Assembly (NCBI RefSeq): GCF_003063455.1
Contig: NZ_NESN01000001.1
Coordinates: 868,001-932,000, forward strand
Direction of reading: 5' to 3'
Source of the DNA: Limnohabitans parvus II-B4
GTDB taxonomy: Bacteria > Pseudomonadota > Gammaproteobacteria > Burkholderiales > Burkholderiaceae_C
DNA: 64,000 bases
A model generated the notes under the pieces. The model ran no database searches. It had not been told where the DNA came from and saw only the letters and a list, made by a program, of their open reading frames with translations. The position numbers and the translations under genes are program-made. Shown in pieces: positions 43,369 through 51,243 of this stretch; the first letter of the stretch is position 1; every line of letters starts with the position of its first letter.

Positions 43369-43826
43369 CAGACACCCAGCGCGCGCTGCTCGAAGCAGCT
43401 GCCAAGCATCCACAAAAGAAACTGGTGGACTTCCCAGACAACCTCAAAGGTGGTGCCCGCATGAAAGTGATCACCACCATGATCAACACACAGTTGATTG
43501 AGCCCTGCGCCGATGAACCCAACGTGTACATGGCCACGCAAACGGGCATGCAAGCAATCGGCATCGCAACACAACCGGCAACACCGATCAAGCCCCAGGC
43601 CACACGTACAACACGTGAAGGCACTAAGCAGACGGTATTGATTGACCTGCTCAAGCGTCCCGAGGGCGCCACGCTGCCCCAGATGACCGAGGCCACAGGC
43701 TGGCAGGTTCACACCGTACGCGGCGCAATGGCAGGCGCACTCAAAAAGAAGCTGGGGCTCGCGATCACCTCAGAGAAGCAACCCGGCACAGACCGCATCT
43801 ACCGCATCACCACCACAAGCGTTTGA
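43359..43826 (+). CDS. DUF3489 family protein
   Basis: A 155-residue protein whose C-terminal 80 residues match DUF3489 (GTKQTVLIDLLKRPEGATLPQMTEATGWQVHTVRGAMAG). This region is a winged-helix type DNA-binding module. The N-terminal half (MQLTDTQRALLEAAAKHPQ) looks like a second winged helix. AAGGAG precedes the ATG at 43359. The function is unknown; a regulator or DNA-binding role is suggested by the fold. Confidence 0.8.
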   Translation: MQLTDTQRALLEAAAKHPQKKLVDFPDNLKGGARMKVITTMINTQLIEPCADEPNVYMATQTGMQAIGIATQPATPIKPQATRTTREGTKQTVLIDLLKRPEGATLPQMTEATGWQVHTVRGAMAGALKKKLGLAITSEKQPGTDRIYRITTTSV

Positions 43827-43833
43827 GGACCTC

Positions 43834-44193
43834 ATGAACCCCATCACTATCACCATCGAATCCAAGCCTACGACCATCAACTTCGATGGCCGCGAATTGC
43901 AGGTTCAAAAGCTCAGCATCCCGCTGCCCTTTGGCAGAAAGCCAACAGACATCTCCGACATTGCCGCTTGCGGCGTCGAGGCGGTCTACGTGACCGAGAT
44001 CCGGGAGATGGACCCTGAAGAATTTGATGGCTTCAAATTGAACCTGGGCAAGTCTCGCGACTGGCTCAAAGGCAAGGGAGGCGATTACTGGGATGGCCGG
44101 TTGTGCGTGATGGTGCGTGCACCTGGTCGCCCCTACTTGTTCATCGATCCATCCGGAGGAGACAGCGTTCGCTACCTCGCGCGTCTGGGCTGA
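43834..44193 (+). CDS. Phage protein of unknown function
   Basis: A 119-residue protein, beta-rich at the N-terminus (ITITIESKPTTINFDGRELQVQ) and with DYWDGRLCVMVRAPGRPYLFIDPSG near the end. I do not recognise a family. It starts 8 bases after the DUF3489 gene, so it is in the same transcript. Confidence 0.6.
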   Translation: MNPITITIESKPTTINFDGRELQVQKLSIPLPFGRKPTDISDIAACGVEAVYVTEIREMDPEEFDGFKLNLGKSRDWLKGKGGDYWDGRLCVMVRAPGRPYLFIDPSGGDSVRYLARLG

Positions 44194-44292
44194 TCAGTCA
44201 CAAATAAGCAACTGATCAGAAAGATTGGATGAATCGCTTTACTTCATTCCCAAGTAGAGCGTTCATAGAGGCATCGCAACAAGGACGAACCC

Positions 44293-44652
44293 ATGCACAT
44301 CAACACCACACCGACAACGCAAAACGAGGCCTGGGGCTTTTGGGGAACGATGGGGGGTCACGCCTGCGTGGCCTGGCCCGTCGCCATGCAGCAGATCGCC
44401 GAGGTCACAGGCGAACCTCTTGAATCGGTCCGGGCATTCCTGGACAGCAAGCAAGGCAGGCACTTCGCCGATTCGGTCCGAGATGGACAGGCCGGTGGCC
44501 TTTCGATCAACGCTGCTGTCGCCCAAGCCATCGCCAAATGGATGGACTGGAAGATCGGCCGCATCACAGCGCGGGAAACAGGCATCCCACGAGGCCTGCC
44601 CTACCTGACCGGCTTTGTGATTCACTGTGGCTTGGATGAGGTCTGCTACTGA
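44293..44652 (+). CDS. Phage protein of unknown function
   Basis: A 119-residue protein (AWGFWGTMGGHACVAWPVAM, TGEPLESVRAFLDSKQGRHFAD, ending GLPYLTGFVIHCGLDEVCY). Proteins like it occur beside DUF3489 genes in beta-proteobacterial mobile elements, from general recollection. It overlaps the end of the convergent methyltransferase gene by seven bases. No function is evident. Confidence 0.55.
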   Translation: MHINTTPTTQNEAWGFWGTMGGHACVAWPVAMQQIAEVTGEPLESVRAFLDSKQGRHFADSVRDGQAGGLSINAAVAQAIAKWMDWKIGRITARETGIPRGLPYLTGFVIHCGLDEVCY

Positions 44653-45905
44653 GCCACAGGCTCGGCATTTTTAGATTCTGCGGCATTGGCGAATGAGACG
44701 CCATCGTCCTCCCGCACTGCCTGCTGTCCGGTGTAGTCCTCCCAGCGTTTGATGATCACGTCCACGAACTTAGGATCGAGTTCAATGAGGCGGGCCTGAC
44801 GCCCGGTCTTCTCACTGGCGATCAGGGTGGTGCCCGAACCTCCAAACAGGTCCAGAACGATGTCACGGCTCTTGGATGAATTCTTGATGGCCCGCTCAAC
44901 CAGCTCGACCGGCTTCATGGTCGGATGCAGGTCATTGACCCGTGGCTTGTTGTAGTTCCAGATGTCCGATTGGTCCCGATCGCCGCACCAGAAGTGGTCC
45001 GAACCCTGCTTCCAACCGTACAGGATCGGTTCGTACTGGCGCTGGTAATCCGCGCGACCGAGCGTGAAGGTGTTTTTGGACCAGATGATGAACGTGGACC
45101 ACTTGCCCCCTGCCTTGATCCAGGCCTTTTGCAAGGTGTGCAGCTCGGACGAGCTCATGCACACGTAGCAGGCGCCCTTGGTGACCAGGAGCAGGTTCAG
45201 GCAAGCGTCGTACAGGAACTGGAAGAAGCCATCGCCCAAGTCGTCGTTCATGATGCGCCGGTCTTTACCGCGCATCTTGTCCTTGGCACTGTTGCCGTAG
45301 TCCACGTTGTAGGGTGGATCGGTGAAGGTCATGTCGGCAAGCTGTCCGCCCATGAGGCGCTCCACATCCGACAGGATCGTTGAGTCGCCACAAAGGAGGC
45401 GGTGGTTGCCGAGAATCCACAAGCCCCCAGGTCTGGAAACAGGATCTACTGGTGCTTCTGGGATTGCATCATCTTCAGTCAAACCACCGCCTGACTCGTC
45501 ACCGTTGAGCAGCTCTTCGAGCTCCTTATCGGTAAAACCCATCAGGTCCAGATCGAAGTCGGCCGCTTTGAGTTCGGCCAACTCGAGTTTCAAGAGCTCG
45601 TCATCCCAGCCAGCGTTCTCGGCCAACCGGTTGTCGGCCAGGATGTAGGCCTTCTTCTGCTCGGGCGTCAGGTGCCCCAGCTCAATGACCGGAACCTCTT
45701 TGAGACCGAGCTTGCGCGCAGCCATCAAGCGACCGTGGCCAGCAATCAGGCCCTTGGCCCCGTCCGTGAGGATCGGGTTGGTCCAGCCGAACTCGGTGAT
45801 CGAAGCCGCGATCTGTGCCACTTGGGCATCGCTGTGGGTTCGGGCATTGCGTGCGTAGGGGACGAGCGCGTCCACTGGGACCATTCGGATCTCAGGATGA
45901 TTCAT
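44646..45905 (-). CDS. DNA methyltransferase with ParB-like N-terminal domain
   Basis: A 419-residue protein. Residues about 1-130 form a ParB/Srx-type domain (NARTHSDAQVAQIAASITEFG, LIAGHGRLMAARKLGLKEV). The rest is an amino-methyltransferase of the beta group: catalytic motif IV DPPYNVDYG, then SAM motif I DLFGGSGTTLIASEKTGRQ. The DPPY motif indicates N6-adenine or N4-cytosine methylation. Such orphan enzymes in phages protect DNA from host restriction or regulate packaging and expression. No restriction partner is encoded beside it. Start chosen at MNHPEIRMV. Confidence 0.9.
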   Translation of the reverse strand: MNHPEIRMVPVDALVPYARNARTHSDAQVAQIAASITEFGWTNPILTDGAKGLIAGHGRLMAARKLGLKEVPVIELGHLTPEQKKAYILADNRLAENAGWDDELLKLELAELKAADFDLDLMGFTDKELEELLNGDESGGGLTEDDAIPEAPVDPVSRPGGLWILGNHRLLCGDSTILSDVERLMGGQLADMTFTDPPYNVDYGNSAKDKMRGKDRRIMNDDLGDGFFQFLYDACLNLLLVTKGACYVCMSSSELHTLQKAWIKAGGKWSTFIIWSKNTFTLGRADYQRQYEPILYGWKQGSDHFWCGDRDQSDIWNYNKPRVNDLHPTMKPVELVERAIKNSSKSRDIVLDLFGGSGTTLIASEKTGRQARLIELDPKFVDVIIKRWEDYTGQQAVREDDGVSFANAAESKNAEPVAQ

Positions 45906-45949
45906 GGGGGTGACCGGTAAAATCGACAGCAAAACGAGAATGTTCTGCC

Positions 45950-46171
45950 GTGCAAATCAAAGTAGTTCGCGGGGTTCTGGCCCGCAAAAGCCCGACTGAG
46001 GCCACAGCATCCGGAGCAGGCTTTACGCCGCTGATTGCTGGGACCTACGAAGTGGGATCAGAAATTCATAGCCGTCTGGAAGTTCTCCGCGAGGGAAAAC
46101 CGACTGTGTACCTGCCACTTGAAAAGCTGGTGGAGTACGAGGCCGCTGGAGAAATCGAAGTACATCGATAG
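45950..46171 (+). CDS. Small phage protein of unknown function
   Basis: A 73-residue protein starting at GTG 45950, divergent from the methyltransferase with a 44-base gap. It has a beta-rich composition (MQIKVVRGVLARKS, GTYEVGSEIHSRLEVLREGKP, VYLPLEKLVEYEAAGEIEVHR). I do not recognise the family. Confidence 0.5.
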   Translation: MQIKVVRGVLARKSPTEATASGAGFTPLIAGTYEVGSEIHSRLEVLREGKPTVYLPLEKLVEYEAAGEIEVHR

Positions 46172-46181
46172 GAGTCGGACA

Positions 46182-46285
46182 ACAGTCAGTAGACGTCGAT
46201 GTCATCGACTGTCTTTGACTCTTTCTCAACTTTTTTTCGACTGTTTCCGGGAAGTTTCGAGGTGTCATCGACTGTGAGTGACTGT
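46182..46285. repeat. Phased GACTGT motifs and 13-bp direct repeat
   Basis: GACTGT occurs at 46207, 46239, 46270 and 46280 and in reverse (ACAGTC) at 46182. TGTCATCGACTGT is present twice (46200-46212, 46263-46275), exactly 63 bases apart. Spacings of 32, 31 and 10 bases keep the sites on one face of the helix. The region lies between convergent gene ends, so an origin, partition or packaging role is more likely than a promoter operator. Confidence 0.55.
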
Positions 46286-46353
46286 CATCACTCTCTCTGC
46301 GCTCGTTTGTCCACCGTAGATGAAAATGTAGCTGCAAATCGCCGAAATGTTGC

Positions 46354-46429
46354 AGCGTGTTTTGGCCCCAAAAACCGCGCATTCACGCTTGAACGTCAAT
46401 AGCGCCGCGCATGACCGCCAAAACACGCT
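46354..46429. repeat. 13-bp inverted repeat, 50 bp apart
   Basis: AGCGTGTTTTGGC (46354-46366) and its exact complement GCCAAAACACGCT (46417-46429) flank 50 bases. Centre-to-centre distance is 63 bases, the same as the direct repeat just to the left. No open frame uses this stretch. Confidence 0.6.
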
Positions 46430-46453
46430 AATTTCCTCTCCTGATCACAGGCC

Positions 46454-46849
46454 TCACTTTTTCAGTGGCTGCGCCTGCCTGTTGAGCAGATCGGCCACCA
46501 CCTGCATGTCCCGCTTCCAGCGTCTCCACGCCGTGGTGCGGTCACAGGCAAAGCGCTTGCTGATCTCCACCCAGTCAAAGCGCTTGGCCCGCATCCACAC
46601 CAGGTGCCGCTCATCGAGCTCGAGCAACTGCACCCAGCGCATCACTTCGAGCATGCGTTCCACGTCCTGAGGGGACGGGGGCGGTAATCGGTACACCTTG
46701 TGCGGATCCGGGTAGGCATCACTTGGCAGGATCACGATGGGCCAGGTGCTGGCGTAGCCCTGCACCATCACGCGTGGCAGGCGCCTGGCCGTTCTGGCCG
46801 CATCGACAAATCGGTCTGCCACCGTCTCGACTGTCCAAACTTCAACCAT
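46454..46849 (-). CDS. DUF6362 family protein (HTH)
   Basis: A 131-residue protein fitting DUF6362: VEVWTVETVADRFVDAARTARRLP, VQGYASTWPIV, then a C-terminal helix-turn-helix (WVEISKRFACDRTTAWRRWKRDM). The family is common in prophages next to terminase or replication genes; its role is unknown, and the HTH suggests DNA binding. Start chosen at MVEVWTVE; the upstream open frame is not credible. It overlaps the 76-residue protein gene by eight bases. Confidence 0.8.
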   Translation of the reverse strand: MVEVWTVETVADRFVDAARTARRLPRVMVQGYASTWPIVILPSDAYPDPHKVYRLPPPSPQDVERMLEVMRWVQLLELDERHLVWMRAKRFDWVEISKRFACDRTTAWRRWKRDMQVVADLLNRQAQPLKK

Positions 46850-47072
46850 GGCCACCTCCCATGGGGTGGCCCTGGCCAAGACTCTGACCGTAGAGCCGCT
46901 CGCCAATGCTGCGAATGAGCTGGCGCTCCAGAAAGTCCAGGCGCTCGTCATCATGGGAGATGACCAAGATGTGCTGCTCTCGCCATCCTTGGCGCTTGGT
47001 GGCCTCCACATCCATGGGAGTGGCCTGCATGCGTCCAAGGGGCGATGGGTATCGTGCTGGAGGGATCTTCAT
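46842..47072 (-). CDS. Small phage protein of unknown function
   Basis: A 76-residue protein (PSPLGRMQATPMDVEATKRQGWREQHILVISH in part, then DDERLDFLERQLIRSIGERLYG). The motif of a Trp-Arg-containing segment followed by acidic residues is seen in small phage early proteins, but I cannot name it. It precedes and overlaps the DUF6362 gene; the operator-like region lies upstream. Confidence 0.55.
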   Translation of the reverse strand: MKIPPARYPSPLGRMQATPMDVEATKRQGWREQHILVISHDDERLDFLERQLIRSIGERLYGQSLGQGHPMGGGHG

Positions 47073-47192
47073 ACCTGCCCTCCAAACGAAATATTCCGGT
47101 GCGCCGCTGGGAAACAGTCAAAACCGGAACACATCGTCATTTCGGCCGGTTTTGACAATGTGACTGACGCTTTTGCCGCACTCAAACATCTA

Positions 47193-47247
47193 TGACTCTT
47201 ATCTGCATACGCGTATACGCGTAAAGAACAAATGTTCAATAGAGTCA
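47193..47247. promoter_or_regulatory. Palindromic operator-like region
   Basis: TACGCGTATACGCGTA (47208-47223) is a perfect 16-base palindrome. GAACAAATGTTC (47226-47237) is a second dyad. TGACTCT (47193-47199) and AGAGTCA (47241-47247) flank both. The region lies in the 236-base gap between the primase stop and the start of the 76-residue gene, where a minus-strand promoter is expected. Confidence 0.5.
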
Positions 47248-47308
47248 GTTGTGTCAGAGAACTGGCCATCAGCTTGATTTTTGAAATATTTTTCATTGGG
47301 TTTGTCTC

Positions 47309-49627
47309 TCAATCGTCGTTGTAGGGATAGGCACGTGAAGGCAGCGAGGTGGGCTGTTTGAGGTCAAGGCCCACGTAGCCGCGCACGCCCATGGAGTTGC
47401 GCCACTTCTCCAGACGCCTGGTGAGCAAGGCATCCGAGAACCTGCGCTGTGTGCCCACGTACTCGCCACTGAGTTCGGCCCACTGCTTCCAGTCGTTGAA
47501 AAGAGTGGCCGTGAGAGCCTTGTGGCTGGGCCCTTGGTTGCAACGCTCAGCGATCCACCGGCCCATGGCGTCCTCGGCTTCGAAGTACTCCTCGGTGGCC
47601 TCGGCCACGCTTTGGGGCTGCTTGAGTCCCAGCTTCTTCCACTGCAAGCAGCCCTCCAGCGCCCAAGCCAAGATGCCGTCACGCTCGGCCAGCAGCTTCT
47701 CGGTCAGGAGCGGATCACGCTTTTCTGGAGGGACCGTGATCGTGAAGGGGATCAGGTGCATGCGGCGGCGCATGGCCTCATCGATGTTGCGGATCGCTGG
47801 CTTGTGGTTACCGGCAATCAGGAGCTTGAACTGCGGCCTGTAGGTGAAGAAGTCCTGGTGCATCAGGCGGGCCGTGATGTCGTCACCACCCGTAATCGCC
47901 TTGATCTTGGACTCGTTCCAGCGCCTGCCCTGCTCGGTCTCAGTGGCCGAAACGAAACGGGCACCGCGCAGACCGGCCAGATCGGTGGGGTGACGATCGG
48001 TGCGTGACTCCATGAAGGTGTCCATGGGCGCATTGGCCGCATAGTCGCCCAGCACCGTGGAAATCACGTTCACGAACACCGACTTGCCATTCGCCCCCGT
48101 TCCATAGAGGAAAAAAAGCGCGTGGGTGCTCAAGTCGCCCGTGAGGCAATAGCCCACCACGCGCTGCAGATAGTCCTGCAGTTCTTGATCGCTTCCCGTG
48201 ACGTTGACCAAGAAATTGCGCCAGACCGGGCACTCACCTTGCGGCGTGGCCGTGGTCACCTTGGTCATGCGGCGATCGCGGTCGTGCGGTCCACGCGCGC
48301 CAGTGCGCAGGTCCACAATGCCGCCGGGCGTGTTGAGCAGCCAGGCATTGGCATCCCACTCGTCAACGGTGGCGCTTTGCCGGGGGTCAGATCGCACAAG
48401 ACGCTCTACGGCCGAGATGGTCGCTGCACTGCCCATGCGGGCTTTCATGCGCGGTGTCTCAGCAAACATGGCAGCGCTGCGGCAAACCGTGCGACTCAGA
48501 TGCATGATGTACAGCTGCTTGTCCACGTTCCAGCGCACGCCATTCCAGACCAACCACTTCGACCAAGGGGCGCAGTATCGCCAGTCCTCAGCGAACTGGT
48601 GCGAGAACGCCAAAGCGAGTCCATCTTCGGTGGAATAGTCGATCCCTTCGATGGGCACTGCGATGTCCTGCGAACCGAATTCACGCGCCACTGGCACGCG
48701 TTCACCCACGGCCAAAAACCCAGTGATGTCAAAGCCGTCTATCACGGCGTCGGCCACATCCCAGCCTTCTGGCTTTTCTGCGGGCGGCTGCAAGATGACG
48801 CATGACTTAGCCCCTGCCTGCAAGATGACCTGTGAGGCCTGGTCGGCGTACAGCCAACCGGGTTTGTCGCGATCCGGCCAGATCAAAACGTGCTTGCCTG
48901 CCAGCGGCGTCCAGTCGGTTTTATCAACTGGCGCATTGGCACCGTGCATAGCGGTGGTGGCACACACCCCGAACTCGATCAAAGCCTGGGCACACTTCTC
49001 ACCTTCAACCAGCACCACCTGCTCGACCTTGAGCATCCCGAGCTGGTTGTACAGCGGGCGCGGCTCAGGGGGTGCCATCTTGCGGCGGCGCACATCCCAT
49101 GGCCGGAACTCTTTGCGCCCTGGCTCTGGGTCGTAGCGGTAGACCACGGCAATGAGCTTGCCGCTGGCATCCTGGTAGTCCCACTTGGCTGTGGGTGGCC
49201 CCAGCTCATCGACCACTGGCGCTGTGGCCTTGCTTGCAGCCACAGCGCTCTGGGGCATGGTCGAAACACGGCCGAGCCAGTCCTTGGCTTTCTCAAGCAC
49301 TTGAGGGAATTGGGTCTGCACATTGAGGCTGTAGTAGCGAGCGATCAGATCAAAGATGTCTCCACCCTCGCCTGTGGCCCGATCGGTCCACAGCCCAGCC
49401 TTGGGGCCAGAAAGCAGTAACTCCAGACTGTCGCCCGGACCGCCCATGACATCGCCCACCAGGTATTTGTTCTGACGGCGTTTGCCTGAGGGCCAGATAT
49501 CCAACACCAGAAGGGCCAATTGGTCACTCAGGGCTGTACGGATTTCGGCTTTCTCGCGATTGGCGTCGACGGCATCCCCCGCTGCTTTGCGGGCGTTCGA
49601 AGTGGGTGCATCGTTGAAATCAAGCAT
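47309..49627 (-). CDS. P4-type primase/helicase (D5-like)
   Basis: A 772-residue replication protein. The N-terminal half has a Toprim-like part (VVLVEGEKCAQALIEFG, then VLIWPDRDKPG), and upstream of it a segment resembling a primase domain (GLWTDRATGEGGDIFDLIARYY). The C-terminal half is the phage/plasmid P4-family helicase: Walker A YGTGANGKSVFVN, SATETEQGRRWNESKIKAITGGD and LLIAGNHKPAIRNIDEAMRRR. It would unwind and prime at the phage origin. Start chosen at MLDFNDAPT. The start overlaps the end of the small HTH gene by eight bases. Confidence 0.88.
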   Translation of the reverse strand: MLDFNDAPTSNARKAAGDAVDANREKAEIRTALSDQLALLVLDIWPSGKRRQNKYLVGDVMGGPGDSLELLLSGPKAGLWTDRATGEGGDIFDLIARYYSLNVQTQFPQVLEKAKDWLGRVSTMPQSAVAASKATAPVVDELGPPTAKWDYQDASGKLIAVVYRYDPEPGRKEFRPWDVRRRKMAPPEPRPLYNQLGMLKVEQVVLVEGEKCAQALIEFGVCATTAMHGANAPVDKTDWTPLAGKHVLIWPDRDKPGWLYADQASQVILQAGAKSCVILQPPAEKPEGWDVADAVIDGFDITGFLAVGERVPVAREFGSQDIAVPIEGIDYSTEDGLALAFSHQFAEDWRYCAPWSKWLVWNGVRWNVDKQLYIMHLSRTVCRSAAMFAETPRMKARMGSAATISAVERLVRSDPRQSATVDEWDANAWLLNTPGGIVDLRTGARGPHDRDRRMTKVTTATPQGECPVWRNFLVNVTGSDQELQDYLQRVVGYCLTGDLSTHALFFLYGTGANGKSVFVNVISTVLGDYAANAPMDTFMESRTDRHPTDLAGLRGARFVSATETEQGRRWNESKIKAITGGDDITARLMHQDFFTYRPQFKLLIAGNHKPAIRNIDEAMRRRMHLIPFTITVPPEKRDPLLTEKLLAERDGILAWALEGCLQWKKLGLKQPQSVAEATEEYFEAEDAMGRWIAERCNQGPSHKALTATLFNDWKQWAELSGEYVGTQRRFSDALLTRRLEKWRNSMGVRGYVGLDLKQPTSLPSRAYPYNDD

Positions 49628-49910
49628 CCGTCCCTCCCTCGTCGAGCGCTGCATTTTTTTCTTCCTGCAACTTTTGGGCATAGGCAAGCTGCCACTGATG
49701 CAGCTCACCCAATCTGAAGCGGACCAAGCGATTAACGCAGTAGAACGGCAGCCCCAGGGCTTTGCGTTTTGCGGTCTTGATGAAGTAGTACAGCGGCAAG
49801 TTCAGTGCCTTGGATGCACGATTAGCCGTGAGCAGTGGCTCATCGCTGAAGTCGTTATCGCCTGCGGCATGCAGACTCAATGGCGAAGCCAAAGATTCAG
49901 GTTCATTCAT
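49620..49910 (-). CDS. Small HTH protein, excisionase-like
   Basis: A 96-residue protein with LLTANRASKALNLPLYYFIKTAKRKALGLP, a winged-helix pattern like AlpA or excisionase proteins, and a helical end (ELHQWQLAYAQKLQEEKNA). It precedes the primase and overlaps it by eight bases, so it may regulate the replication block or act at a DNA site. Start chosen at MNEPESLASP. Confidence 0.6.
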   Translation of the reverse strand: MNEPESLASPLSLHAAGDNDFSDEPLLTANRASKALNLPLYYFIKTAKRKALGLPFYCVNRLVRFRLGELHQWQLAYAQKLQEEKNAALDEGGTDA

Positions 49911-49966
49911 GAAATAGTCTCCCCTGCAGGTGATCTGGTACACCCGCATCGGTTGGTAGAAGTTGG

Positions 49967-49998
49967 AATCCGCAGGACGCTGCGTCCTGCGGTGGATT
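49967..49998. other. Strong intergenic hairpin
   Basis: CCGCAGGACG (49970-49979), loop CTG, CGTCCTGCGG (49983-49992) form a perfect ten-pair stem, extended by AAT/ATT across a bulge. No T-run follows on either strand, so it is not a standard terminator. It lies between two same-direction genes and may act in mRNA processing or stability. Confidence 0.6.
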
Positions 49999-50023
49999 CA
50001 GGACAATCGACTCAAAGTCATCT

Positions 50024-50446
50024 CTATGGCGATTGATCCAGTTGCATGCGAACAGGTGGGTACTTGCTGCGCTCGTGTTCTTGAACCATGGCCTCGACAT
50101 AGGTCGTGACCACGACATTGATCAGTGCCAGGGCCTCTTGCTGGGTGTAGCTCAACAGTGGTCGGTCCATACCGATCTCACCAGCGGCTTCGCCCAACGG
50201 CTTGAGGCACTGCTGCATGGCTGCCAGTTCGGCGTCAGTTGGATCAATCACACCCGGTCCTTTTGGCAAGGTTCCCTCGCGCTCTAGTGCCCGCACACCG
50301 GCCGCGTACAGCCGGTGGAAACAGACCTGACAGCGCAGTGAGCAAAAGATCCAGTCGATGGGGTACCGCTTGGGGTGCCCCACCTTGAAGCGAAGATCCA
50401 CATGACCGAAGCCTTTGGCCTGGCGGGAACACACCCAGCATTTCAT
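50024..50446 (-). CDS. DUF6511 family zinc-binding protein
   Basis: A 140-residue protein matching DUF6511: MKCWVCSRQAKGFGHVDLRFKVG, RYPIDWIFCSLRCQVCFH, giving a four-plus-Cys zinc site, and a C-terminal helical part (DPTDAELAAMQQCLKPLGEAAGEIG). Common in phage early operons; function unknown. It is 12 bases after the stop of the likely SSB gene. Confidence 0.75.
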   Translation of the reverse strand: MKCWVCSRQAKGFGHVDLRFKVGHPKRYPIDWIFCSLRCQVCFHRLYAAGVRALEREGTLPKGPGVIDPTDAELAAMQQCLKPLGEAAGEIGMDRPLLSYTQQEALALINVVVTTYVEAMVQEHERSKYPPVRMQLDQSP

Positions 50447-50458
50447 GCACAGCCGCCA

Positions 50459-51187
50459 TCACTGCGCCCATGCAGGCCGAGCCTGCGCATTGCCAGGACG
50501 GGGTGTGTAAGTGGTCCCCGGCTGGGGGGCTGGTGCCGCCGATGCTGGAGAGGCCATTGCCGGAGCTCCACCGGAGCCCCCACCAGAGCCTCCGCCCATG
50601 CCACCATCGCGTTGCAACTTGGCCTGCATCAGCTCTGCGTACTCTTTGTGATCGGGCTCGATCACCAGCCGGATGATGTTGCGGTACTCGCCCTGGCCAT
50701 CCTTCTCAATACCGATCCGGGCGGAAAATTCGGCACCATCGAGGTCACCGAAGCTGCGGATCTGGCGGGCACGCTGCGCCTCAGGGGAGCCGTCATCAGG
50801 GTGGATGTTTCGCGAGCTGTTGAGCACCGCCTTGATGAAGCTGCGGCCCATCTGCGCCCAGGTCGGGCCCTTGTTGGAGTGCAGACCGACATTGCTCCAA
50901 ATCTTGCGTTTGGCAAACGGGCCGGTGAGCAGCACAAATTCGCAGGACAGGAACACGGCGCCGGTTTCATCCGATGCCGTGGCATAGCCACCCGTCCAGC
51001 CCCTGCTGGCATCGTCGTAGCCGCCGGGTTTGATGGCCATCCGCACCAGGGCCTGAGTGCCTTTAGGGATCAAGTTGAACTCGCCTTGCTGGGCATCGGC
51101 ATCATTGAAGTCACACCATGCACCCGGGGCGCCGTGGGTTGAGGATTGGCCGTAGGTTGCGGCCTGGTTGTAGCTGTCGTGGTTCAT
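50459..51187 (-). CDS. Probable single-strand DNA-binding protein
   Basis: A 242-residue protein. The N-terminal 150 residues are beta-rich with the pattern of phage DUF669-type OB-fold proteins (FNLIPKGTQALVRMAIKPGG, AVFLSCEFVLLTGPFAKRKIW, GRSFIKAVLNSSRNI). Then comes a Gly/Ser/Pro-rich linker (GGGSGGGSGGAP) and a short end (RPAWAQ). That layout resembles single-strand binding proteins, but the acidic tip of SSB is missing. AGGAAAA precedes the ATG at 51187. It stands with HTH, DUF6511 and primase genes in the replication operon. Confidence 0.6.
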   Translation of the reverse strand: MNHDSYNQAATYGQSSTHGAPGAWCDFNDADAQQGEFNLIPKGTQALVRMAIKPGGYDDASRGWTGGYATASDETGAVFLSCEFVLLTGPFAKRKIWSNVGLHSNKGPTWAQMGRSFIKAVLNSSRNIHPDDGSPEAQRARQIRSFGDLDGAEFSARIGIEKDGQGEYRNIIRLVIEPDHKEYAELMQAKLQRDGGMGGGSGGGSGGAPAMASPASAAPAPQPGTTYTPRPGNAQARPAWAQ

Positions 51188-51243
51188 TGAAGGTTTTCCT
51201 GTTGTGTGGGGTTGCGTTCTGGTTTGTCCGAGTGGCCGTCCGC

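Noticed and set aside
44190..44219. Two CTGATCAG palindromes 22 bp apart after a phage gene
   Set aside because: An eight-base palindrome occurs easily by chance; the first copy includes a stop codon and there is no supporting structure.
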